A stretch of DNA of 5,936 nt from Candidatus Elarobacter sp. (GTDB lineage Bacteria > Vulcanimicrobiota > Vulcanimicrobiia > Vulcanimicrobiales > Vulcanimicrobiaceae): NCBI GenBank assembly GCA_030150085.1, contig JASLGJ010000113.1:1-5936 (forward strand). Reading direction: 5' to 3'. Numbering within the stretch: the first letter of the stretch is position 1; each line of letters starts with the position of its first letter. Position numbers and translations under genes: made by a program. Below the pieces are notes generated by a model. That model was not told the origin of the DNA. It was given only the letters and a program-made list of their open reading frames with translations, and searched no databases. Below, in pieces: positions 1 to 5,799 of this stretch.

Positions 1-82
1 CGGCGAGCGCGGCGAAGCCGGCGGCGGCGCCGAGCAGGCCGCGCCGGCTGGTGCCGTGCGCGTGCGGTCGAGACGAAGACAT
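1..82 (-). CDS. Exported protein with twin-arginine (Tat) signal peptide, N-terminal fragment
   Basis: The window holds only the first 27 codons; the gene continues past the left edge. The N-terminus begins MSSSRPHAHG and continues TSRRGLLGAAAGFAALA. This is a polar n-region, a twin-arginine motif (T-S-R-R-G-L-L, residues 11-17) and then a small hydrophobic stretch rich in Ala, Gly and Leu, which is the layout of a Tat signal peptide. Tat substrates are exported already folded and are often cofactor-containing oxidoreductases, but nothing of the mature domain is visible, so the function cannot be named. The ATG at 82 is chosen because an AAAGGA Shine-Dalgarno lies six bases upstream. The gene follows the TetR gene on the same strand after a 132-base gap. 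I saw no convincing promoter or terminator in that gap, so read-through from the upstream operon is possible. Confidence 0.7.
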   Translation of the reverse strand, partial: MSSSRPHAHGTSRRGLLGAAAGFAALA

Positions 83-88
83 CGAAGA

Positions 89-94
89 TCCTTT
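89..94 (-). promoter_or_regulatory. Shine-Dalgarno of the Tat-exported protein gene
   Basis: On the minus strand the sequence reads GGAAAGGATCTTCG before ATG. AAAGGA is a strong match to the anti-Shine-Dalgarno complement, with a six-base spacer. It is the clearest ribosome binding site in the window and it fixes the start at position 82. Confidence 0.7.
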
Positions 95-214
95 CCGGAT
101 ACGTGCGGCGACCTTCACCGCTGATGTGGCAGCAACGATACCCAGCGATGCTTGGACCACACTTGGCGCCCGCTGGCTGTTGGCCTCAGCAGCCCCGAGC
201 GTGCCGATCCGCCC

Positions 215-802
215 TCACCGCTTCGAACCGGCGATCCCCTCGAAGGCGAGCGCCGCGATCGCCCGCGCCACCGCCTCGCCGCTGAGCGCCGAGCCGCCGC
301 GGTACCACTCCACCACCGAGTTGGACATGCCGAAGATCAGGCGCGCGGCCAAGCGCGCGTCGACGTCGGCGCGCACGTCGCCCTCGCGCTGGGCCTGGGC
401 GATGATGCCGGTCACGATGCGGTCGAACTGGCGCCGCCGCTCGAGCGCCTCGCGCTCGCTGCGCGAGGTGCCGCGCACCCGGAACAGCACGGTCAGCTCG
501 GGCAGCAGGTGCAGCGTCGTCTCGGCCACCCGGGCGACGATGTGGCGCAGCCGCTCCGCCGCGCGCCCCTCGGTCGCGCCGGGCTCGTCGAGGATCGCGA
601 ACAGCGCGTCGAGCGCGCGCCCCAGGCCGCGCTCGAGCAGCGCCTCCTTGCCGCTGACGTGGTGGTAGATCGAGGCCTTGGTGATGCCCGCCGCGCGCGC
701 CACGTCGTCCATCGACGCGCCGTCGTAGCCGCGCTCGGCGAAGACCCGCAGCGCCACGTCGGTCAGCGAGTCGATGTCGTAGGGCCGGCGCGACTCGCTC
801 AC
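215..802 (-). CDS. TetR/AcrR-family transcriptional repressor
   Basis: Predicted 195-residue DNA-binding repressor, a normal length for the family. Residues about 10-56 form the TetR N-terminal domain: a first helix (SLTDVALRVFAERGYDG) and a helix-turn-helix with the signatures MDDVARAAGITKASIYHHV and GKEALL. Residues about 57-195 form the helical ligand-binding and dimerisation domain, which is variable in this family. The late segment with N151, W156, Y157 and R158 resembles repressors of acyl-CoA or lipid catabolism such as KstR2 and FadR; that is a weak resemblance and the ligand is unknown. The start is the GTG at 800-802, giving (V/M)SESRRPYDI. Its first bases overlap the TGA (799-801) of the upstream propeller gene as GTGA. 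No good Shine-Dalgarno precedes it, so translation probably depends on reinitiation by ribosomes finishing the upstream gene. It may autoregulate the operon. Confidence 0.93.
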   Translation of the reverse strand: MSESRRPYDIDSLTDVALRVFAERGYDGASMDDVARAAGITKASIYHHVSGKEALLERGLGRALDALFAILDEPGATEGRAAERLRHIVARVAETTLHLLPELTVLFRVRGTSRSEREALERRRQFDRIVTGIIAQAQREGDVRADVDARLAARLIFGMSNSVVEWYRGGSALSGEAVARAIAALAFEGIAGSKR

Positions 803-3800
803 CCGCGCGGACCGTACGCGGACCCGAGCAGCGCGGCGGCGTCGCGCAGCGCGCGCTCGACCTGGGGCCGCAGCGCGTCGAGCGCCGCGGTGTGCTGCGC
901 GAAGGGCGGCTGGAGCGAGCCGCTGGTGCTCCAGGTGAGGCCCCACACGCGCTCGCGCACGCGGTTGGTCTTGGTCAGCTGGTCCTCGTCGTTGCGCGGG
1001 TCGGAGGTCAGCTCGGCGCGCAGCGCGGCCAGCCGCGCGCGCTCCGCGGGCGCGGCGCCGCGGGCCCGCGCGTCGAGCGCGTTGAGGGCTCGGTCGAGCG
1101 CGTCCAGCCAGCCGTACGCCGTCGCGAGGTAGGCGTGGCGCTCGGCCCGCTGGGCCGCGCTCCACGGGCTGCGCGGGTCGTCGGCCAGGGTGAAGCGCTG
1201 CTCGAAGACCTGCCCGTCGCGGTGCAGCCGCGCGGTGTAGCTGCCGGGCAGCGCCTCGGGCCCGTTCGCCGGGCCGGCGTTCTGGAACGAGGTCCCGCGC
1301 CAGCGCACCGGACCGTCCTCCGTGCCGTCCCAGGTCGTGCGGTCGAGTCCCGGCTCGTTGCCGACGTAGTATTTCGCGCGCTCGTTCTTGGGCGGATCGG
1401 CCGGGTCGAACGGCACCTGCCCGCGCAGCGTGCGCACCACGTGCCCGCTCGCGTCGGCGATCTCGAACCAGGGCCGCTCGCGCGCCTTGCTCTTCTGGTA
1501 GAAGGTCAGCACCGCGCCGCTGGGCGCGTTGGGCGCGAACACGCGGTCGGCCGGGGTCGCGCCCTGGTCCGACGGCCAGCCCGGCCACAGGGTCGCCTCG
1601 CGCACCGGGAAGAACGCCGTGCCGGCGCGGCGCGCCGCGGCCAAGCCCTGCAGCGGCGCGAGGTCGTCGAGCACGTAGAAGCCGCGCCCGTGCGTCGCGA
1701 CCAGCAGGTCGTTCGCGCTGGGCTGCACGCGCAGGTCGTAGACCGCTACGGTCGGCAGGCCGGCGCGCAGGCGCTCCCAGCGCCCGCCCCGGTCGTAGGA
1801 GAGCCACAGCCCGGTCTCGGTGCCGGCGTAGAGCAGGTCGGGCTCGCGCGGGTCCTGGCGGATCACCCGCACCGGCGCGTCGTGCGGCAGGTTCGCCGCG
1901 ATCGACTTCCAGCTCGCCCCGTAGTCGTCGCTGAGCGCGACGTAGGGCGCGCGGTCGCCCAGCTCGTGGCGGTCGAGCAGCGCGAAGGCCGTGCCGCCCG
2001 CGTGCGGGCTGGGCTCGACCACCTCCACCCGGCCGTACTTGGGCCAGCCCGCGGGCGTCACGTCGCGCCAGTGCGCGCCGCCGTCGCGGGTGAGCTGCAC
2101 CAGCCCGTCGTCGCTGCCGGTCCAGATCGCGCCGGCCTCCTTGGGCGAGGGCGCGAGCGCGAGCAGCGTGTCGTAGGTCTCGGCGCCCGAGAGGTCGAGC
2201 GTGATCGGCCCGCCCGACAACTGCTGGTGCTGCTTCTCGTTGCGGGTCAGGTCGGGGCTGATCGGGGTCCAGTGCCGCCCGCGGTCGCGCGTCTCGAACA
2301 CGACGTTGCCGCCGAAGTACGCCACGTGCCCGTCCTGCGGCGAGAACGCCAGCGGCGAGTTCCAGTTGAAGCGGTAGGGCGACTCCGCCAGCGAGGTGGC
2401 CGAGCCGAACGCGTCGCGCGGGTAGGGCGTGACGTCGGTGCTCTGGCGCGCGCCGGTGTCGTAGATGCCGAGCACGCCGTCCTGCGCGTCGGCCCAGATC
2501 AGCGCCGGATCGAGCGGGTCGGGCTGCACGAACATGCCGTCGCCGCCGACGACGGAGTACCAGTCGCGGTTGGTCAGCCCGGTGCCGTTGCGCCCGGTCG
2601 TGGGCGCGCACCAGCCGTAGTTGTCCTGCAGCCCGCCGCACAGCGTGTACGGCTTGCCCAGGTCGAACCCGACGTGGTAGACCTGGGCCAGCGGGATGCG
2701 GTCGAGAAACGCCCAGGCCGCGCCGCCGCTGTTGCTCAGCACCACCCCGCCGTCGTTGCCCTCGATCATCCGCTTGCCGTCGCGCGACCACCACAGCGCG
2801 TGCTGGTCGGCGTGCAGGTTCTCGGCCAGGTGCTTCCAGGTTCGCCCGCCGTCCTGCGAGACCGTCATCAGCATCGACAGCGAGACGACCCGGTTGGCGT
2901 TGGTCGGATCGACCGCGAGGTGGCTGAAGTAGAACGGCCGCTGCTCGGGCAGCGTGCTGTCGGAGACCTTGCGCCAGGTGTCGCCGCCGTCGTCGCTGCG
3001 CCAGATCGTGCCGGCCTTCGACTGCACGACCGCGTAGACGCGGCGCGGGTCGCTCGGCGCCAGCGCGATCCCTATCCGCCCCAGCAGGCCGCCCGGAAAA
3101 CCGTGCCCCACGATCTTGGCCCAGGTGCGCCCGCCGTCGCGCGAGCGGTAGAGGCCGTCGACCGGGCCGCCGCTGGTCGCGCTCCAGGGCGTGCGCCGGA
3201 ACTGCCAGATGGCGGCGAACACGTTCTCCGGCCGGCGCGGGTTCCAGGCCAGGTCGGCCGCGCCGCTGGCGGGCCCGGCGTAGAGCGTCTTGCTCCAGTG
3301 CCGCCCGCCGTCCACCGTGCGGTACACGCCGCGCGCGGGCGAGTCTTTCCAGGGATCGCCCAGCGCGGCGACCAGGGCCCGGCGGGGGTCGCGCGGGTCG
3401 ACCAGGATCTGCGCCACGTGCGAGGTGTCGGCCAAGCCGGCGTGCCGCCAGGTCTTCGCGCCGTCGCGGCTGAGGTACACCCCGTCGCCCCACGAGACGT
3501 CGTTGCGCGGGTTGGCCTCGCCGGTGCCGGCCCAGACCGTCCGGGGATCGCTCGGCGCGACCGCCAGCGCGCCCACCGCGCCGTAGCGAGGCCCGTCCCA
3601 CACCGGGCGGAAGGCGATCCCGCCGTCGTCGGACTTGAACACCCCGCCGCCCGCGCCGCCGACGTAGTAGAGCTGCGGGTCGCGGTCGCTCCCGGCGACC
3701 GCCGTCACCCGCCCGCCCGCCGCGGCCGGCCCGAGCGCCCGAAACTGCACCCCCTCGGTGTCCGGGGCGGGCGTCGCGCTGGCGCGCGGTGCCGGCTTGC

Positions 3801-3906
3801 GCTCGGTTTCCGCCGCCGGCGCGGGGGCGGCGCGCAGCGGGAGCACCGCCGCGGGAAGGACGGCCGCGACCAGCGCGGCGGCGGCGAGGAGAGGCCCGAT
3901 TCGCAT
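799..3906 (-). CDS. Secreted Asp-box (BNR/VPS10-like) beta-propeller protein
   Basis: Predicted 1035-residue exported protein. Residues 1-26 (MRIGPLLAAAALVAAVLPAA then VLPLRA) form a Sec signal peptide, followed by an Ala/Pro-rich linker to about 50. The body carries Asp-box motifs (S/T-x-D-x-G-x-x-W) near residues 92, 146, 197, 255, 304, 350, 391 (degenerate, SNSGGAAW), 539, 606, 659 and 703, as in sortilin/VPS10 and sialidase-like propellers. Other family signatures are GGLQDN (424-429) and HGRGFYVLDD (739-748). Residues about 798-910 look like an immunoglobulin-like beta domain (TTWDG, then LPGSYTARL), and about 915-1035 is helical. C423 and C433 could form a disulfide. Databases often call such proteins glycosyl hydrolase or exo-alpha-sialidase, but I cannot identify sialidase catalytic residues, so an enzymatic role is unproven; binding or scaffolding in the periplasm or outside the cell is equally possible. 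The ATG at 3906 starts the signal peptide, and its Shine-Dalgarno is weak. It is the first gene of an operon with the TetR gene. Confidence 0.9.
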   Translation of the reverse strand: MRIGPLLAAAALVAAVLPAAVLPLRAAPAPAAETERKPAPRASATPAPDTEGVQFRALGPAAAGGRVTAVAGSDRDPQLYYVGGAGGGVFKSDDGGIAFRPVWDGPRYGAVGALAVAPSDPRTVWAGTGEANPRNDVSWGDGVYLSRDGAKTWRHAGLADTSHVAQILVDPRDPRRALVAALGDPWKDSPARGVYRTVDGGRHWSKTLYAGPASGAADLAWNPRRPENVFAAIWQFRRTPWSATSGGPVDGLYRSRDGGRTWAKIVGHGFPGGLLGRIGIALAPSDPRRVYAVVQSKAGTIWRSDDGGDTWRKVSDSTLPEQRPFYFSHLAVDPTNANRVVSLSMLMTVSQDGGRTWKHLAENLHADQHALWWSRDGKRMIEGNDGGVVLSNSGGAAWAFLDRIPLAQVYHVGFDLGKPYTLCGGLQDNYGWCAPTTGRNGTGLTNRDWYSVVGGDGMFVQPDPLDPALIWADAQDGVLGIYDTGARQSTDVTPYPRDAFGSATSLAESPYRFNWNSPLAFSPQDGHVAYFGGNVVFETRDRGRHWTPISPDLTRNEKQHQQLSGGPITLDLSGAETYDTLLALAPSPKEAGAIWTGSDDGLVQLTRDGGAHWRDVTPAGWPKYGRVEVVEPSPHAGGTAFALLDRHELGDRAPYVALSDDYGASWKSIAANLPHDAPVRVIRQDPREPDLLYAGTETGLWLSYDRGGRWERLRAGLPTVAVYDLRVQPSANDLLVATHGRGFYVLDDLAPLQGLAAARRAGTAFFPVREATLWPGWPSDQGATPADRVFAPNAPSGAVLTFYQKSKARERPWFEIADASGHVVRTLRGQVPFDPADPPKNERAKYYVGNEPGLDRTTWDGTEDGPVRWRGTSFQNAGPANGPEALPGSYTARLHRDGQVFEQRFTLADDPRSPWSAAQRAERHAYLATAYGWLDALDRALNALDARARGAAPAERARLAALRAELTSDPRNDEDQLTKTNRVRERVWGLTWSTSGSLQPPFAQHTAALDALRPQVERALRDAAALLGSAYGPRG

Positions 3907-3993
3907 CGCGGCCTGCTTCCGGCAGCGCGCCGGGCGGTTCCCGCCCGACCGCTCGGTAGGGAGGCTCGGGGGCCGGGGCCAAGCGTGTCGGCG
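3907..3993. promoter_or_regulatory. Divergent intergenic region with inverted repeats
   Basis: These 87 bases separate the start codons of the propeller gene (leftward) and the E1 alpha gene (rightward), so both promoters should lie here or just inside the genes. I found no convincing -35/-10 pair in either direction. There are two overlapping perfect inverted repeats: CCGGC/GCCGG (3919-3923 and 3929-3933, five-base centre) and CGGGCG/CGCCCG (3931-3936 and 3942-3947, centre GTTCC). A shorter ACCG-CT-CGGT lies at 3948-3957. The spacing fits an operator for a dimeric repressor such as the TetR protein encoded in the leftward operon, but short GC palindromes are common by chance at this composition. 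An AGGGAGG at 3958-3964 resembles a Shine-Dalgarno but no start codon lies at a usable distance. Confidence 0.45.
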
Positions 3994-5007
3994 ATGACCC
4001 CGACGACGTCGACCGGCCCCGACCTCTCGCGCGAGCAGCTCCTGACGCTGTTCCGCAACATGCTGACCCAGCGAGCGGTCGACACGCGCGGCTTCCAGCT
4101 CAACCGCCAGGGCAAGATCGGCATCGCGATGGGCTCCGAGGGCCACGAGGCGGTGCAGTCCGGCACCGGCCTGGCCTTCCAGCGCGGGCGCGACCTGCTC
4201 TACCCCTACTACCGCAACACCGGGCTGATCCTGGCCTGCGGCTTCCCGCTGGTGACCCTGTTCCGCTCGCAGCTGGCGCGCGCGCAGGACTGCACCGGCG
4301 GGCGCTCGATCATCAACCACATCACCGGCAAGCAGTACGGCATCGCCTCGATCTCCTCGATCATCGCCGCGCAATGCACGCACGCCGTCGGCGCGGCCTG
4401 GAAGCTCAAGGCCGAGCGCGCGCAGGACCGGGTGGTGTTCTGCCAGTTCGGCGAGGGCGCGACCAGCCAGGGCGAGTGGCACGAGGCGCTCAACTTCGCC
4501 TCGGTCCACAAGCTCCCGGTGGTGTTCCTGTGCGAGAACAACCAGTGGGCGATCTCGACCCCGATCAGCAAGCAGATGCGCGTCCCGCAGGTCCACCGGC
4601 GCGCCGCGGGCTACGGCATGCGGGGCGTGATGTGCGACGGCTTCGACCCGGTCGCGGTGTACACGACCGTGCGCGACGCCCGCGCCTACGCCGCTTCGGG
4701 GCAGGGCCCAGTGCTGGTCGAGATGATGTGCTACCGCTTCCTCTCGCACACCACCGACGACGACGACCGCACCTACCGCACCCGCGACGAGGTCGCCGAG
4801 TACCGCCCTCACGACCCGGTCCCCAAGTTCGAGCGCTACCTGCTCGAGCACAACGTCCTCAGCGCCGAGGACGTGAGCGCGCTCAAGCGCGAGATCACCG
4901 AGCTGGTCAACCGCACCACCGACGAAGTCGAAGCCGAGCCCTACCCCGAGCCCCACACCCTCTACGGCAACACCTACGAAGGTCTCGACGACGCCTGGCT
5001 GGAGTAG
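3994..5007 (+). CDS. 2-oxo acid dehydrogenase E1 component, alpha subunit (branched-chain/acetoin type)
   Basis: Predicted 337-residue cytoplasmic thiamine-diphosphate enzyme subunit. With an E1 beta subunit it would decarboxylate a 2-oxo acid and pass the acyl group to lipoyl-E2. The thiamine-diphosphate motif runs from GEGATSQGEWHEA (153-165; G-E-G replaces the commoner G-D-G) to ENNQWAIST (181-189), with N182-N183 as the Mg-binding end. Other family landmarks are GSEGHEA (47-53), PYYRNTG (71-77), TGGRSIINH (101-109), YRFLSH (247-252, including the active-site-loop His252) and the acidic loop TTDDDDRTYR (253-262). These fit branched-chain 2-oxo acid dehydrogenase alpha best, but pyruvate or acetoin as substrate cannot be excluded. 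The length is normal for bacterial members. No E1 beta, E2 or E3 gene is next to it. The start is uncertain: an in-frame GTG at 3985 adds three residues and has GGGG six bases upstream, whereas the ATG at 3994 lacks a Shine-Dalgarno. Confidence 0.93.
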   Translation: MTPTTSTGPDLSREQLLTLFRNMLTQRAVDTRGFQLNRQGKIGIAMGSEGHEAVQSGTGLAFQRGRDLLYPYYRNTGLILACGFPLVTLFRSQLARAQDCTGGRSIINHITGKQYGIASISSIIAAQCTHAVGAAWKLKAERAQDRVVFCQFGEGATSQGEWHEALNFASVHKLPVVFLCENNQWAISTPISKQMRVPQVHRRAAGYGMRGVMCDGFDPVAVYTTVRDARAYAASGQGPVLVEMMCYRFLSHTTDDDDRTYRTRDEVAEYRPHDPVPKFERYLLEHNVLSAEDVSALKREITELVNRTTDEVEAEPYPEPHTLYGNTYEGLDDAWLE

Positions 5008-5010
5008 CGC

Positions 5011-5733
5011 TCAGCGGCGCAGGGTGATCGAGCCGGTCACGGTTTCGCAGTCGACGCGCTGAGCGCCGTCGCCGAGGGTGGCGTGGGCGGTGGCGCCGGG
5101 GCCGTACTCGGGGCGGGTGACGGTGACGCCGTCGGCGCTGATGCCGCCGGTGAGGGTCTTGGCGTCGAAGGCGACGCCCGCGCCGCGCGGCAGCTCGACC
5201 TCGATCGAGCCGGTCACCGTCTTGGCGAGCAGCGTGCCGCGCCCGGCGTCGCGCACGCGCAGGCGGAGCGAGCCGTTCACCGTGCGCGCGCTGCCGATCT
5301 CGGGCGCGTCCAGGGTGATGCCGCCGTTGACCGCGGTCGCGCTGACCGGGCCGTCGGTGCGCGCGTCGATCGAGCCGTTCACCGTCGTCGCGTCCAGCCG
5401 CGCGCCGCGCGGGAGCGTGATGTCGAAGTCGACCGCGGTGTCGTTGTCGTTCGAGCGGCTCGCCCGGCGCGAGTCGCGCTCGTCGCAGCCGCGCGCGGCA
5501 TCGGGCGGGTAGCGCACGCACACCAGCGTGCCGTCCGCGCGCTGCTCGACGTGGATCTGGACCTCGTTCGGATCGCCGTGCCGCGCGCGCTTGGTGGCGC
5601 GGATCGAGAGCCGCTCGCCCGCGCGCACGCGCACCCCGCCGTTGACGTCGCGCACGGTCAGGGTCTGGCCGGGCCGCAGCGCGCCGTCGTAGCTGAACGG
5701 CACCGCGGCGGCGAAGGCTAAAACTAAAAACAT
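5011..5733 (-). CDS. DUF4097-family beta-strand-repeat protein, probably exported
   Basis: Predicted 240-residue protein. Residues 1-14 (MFLVLAFAAAVPFS) are a short hydrophobic leader lacking the usual basic n-region, so it may be a minimal Sec signal. The rest is a repeated beta-strand pattern marked by V/L-N/T-G-S/G-I/L/V at residues 30, 118, 135, 152, 173, 194 and 232, the signature of DUF4097 (putative auto-adhesin-like) proteins that fold as a right-handed beta-solenoid. Spacing of 17, 17, 21 and 21 residues in the middle block suggests one turn per repeat. The insert at about 48-100 is charged and carries C72 and C83, which could form a disulfide outside the cytoplasm. The family has no established biochemical function. 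The start at 5733 is supported by the hydrophobic leader and by the promoter at 5740-5768, which places the transcript start on this ATG. There is no Shine-Dalgarno. The stop lies three bases from the convergent E1 alpha stop. Confidence 0.88.
   Translation of the reverse strand: MFLVLAFAAAVPFSYDGALRPGQTLTVRDVNGGVRVRAGERLSIRATKRARHGDPNEVQIHVEQRADGTLVCVRYPPDAARGCDERDSRRASRSNDNDTAVDFDITLPRGARLDATTVNGSIDARTDGPVSATAVNGGITLDAPEIGSARTVNGSLRLRVRDAGRGTLLAKTVTGSIEVELPRGAGVAFDAKTLTGGISADGVTVTRPEYGPGATAHATLGDGAQRVDCETVTGSITLRR
5026..5385 (-). repeat. Coding repeats of the DUF4097 solenoid (18-base units)
   Basis: Four closely related 18-base units occur at 5026-5043, 5203-5220, 5266-5283 and 5368-5385. 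On the plus strand they read gatcgagccggtcacggt with a few substitutions. Their offsets (177, 63 and 102 bases) are all multiples of three, and each encodes the T-V-N/T-G-S-I/L core of a beta-solenoid turn. This is a repeat of the protein fold and not a mobile or regulatory repeat. Confidence 0.75.
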
Positions 5734-5739
5734 AGTTTC

Positions 5740-5768
5740 AACATACGGCGCCCTGCGCCCGATGTCAA
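5740..5768 (-). promoter_or_regulatory. Sigma-70-type promoter for a leaderless DUF4097 mRNA
   Basis: On the minus strand TTGACA (5768-5763) is a perfect -35 hexamer. It is followed by exactly 17 bases and then TATGTT (5745-5740), which matches the -10 consensus at four of six positions including the critical T-A-n-n-n-T. Counting the last -10 base as -7 puts +1 at 5733, the A of the DUF4097 ATG. The gene therefore appears to be transcribed without a 5' leader, which agrees with the absence of a Shine-Dalgarno at that ATG. A small inverted repeat, CAAG-CT-CTTG at 5766-5775, overlaps the upstream end of the -35 and could be an operator, but it is too short to claim. Confidence 0.7.
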
Positions 5769-5799
5769 GCTCTTGCGCGCGGCACGGCCGCCGGACCAG

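Noticed and set aside
175..194. Imperfect hairpin (GGCTG/CAGCC) between the TetR stop and the Tat-protein start
   Set aside because: The stem has only five pairs plus a mismatch, and no T-run follows in the direction of transcription, so it is not a credible intrinsic terminator.
803..3982. Long minus-strand open frame in line with TetR extending across the propeller gene
   Set aside because: Upstream of 802 the translation is a low-complexity Arg/Ala/Gly shadow in another frame of the propeller gene. The TetR domain starts right at the GTG at 802, so no fusion is supported.
892..3993. Very long open frame on the plus strand running antisense through the propeller gene and continuous with E1 alpha
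   Set aside because: It has an Arg/Ala/Val-rich composition with no domain, and it mirrors the codon bias of the real minus-strand gene, which has a signal peptide and regular Asp-boxes. Only the part from about 3994 is a real protein.
5078..5721. Plus-strand and alternative-frame open frames over the DUF4097 gene
   Set aside because: They lack family features and sit opposite or out of phase with a gene whose repeats are all in one frame. They are composition-driven shadows.
5724..5744. Six-codon mini-ORF (MLKLCF) starting at an ATG on the minus strand, with AGGG six bases upstream, and the idea that a one-base indel hides a longer DUF4097 signal peptide
   Set aside because: Its ATG lies within the -10 element, upstream of the predicted transcript start, so it should not be transcribed. 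The leaderless start at 5733 explains the region without an indel, although re-sequencing would settle it.
5779..5791. GCGGC-ACG-GCCGC hairpin downstream of the nucleotidyltransferase-like stop
   Set aside because: It is a short stem with a three-base loop and no T-run on the minus strand, and GC palindromes of this size are expected by chance here.
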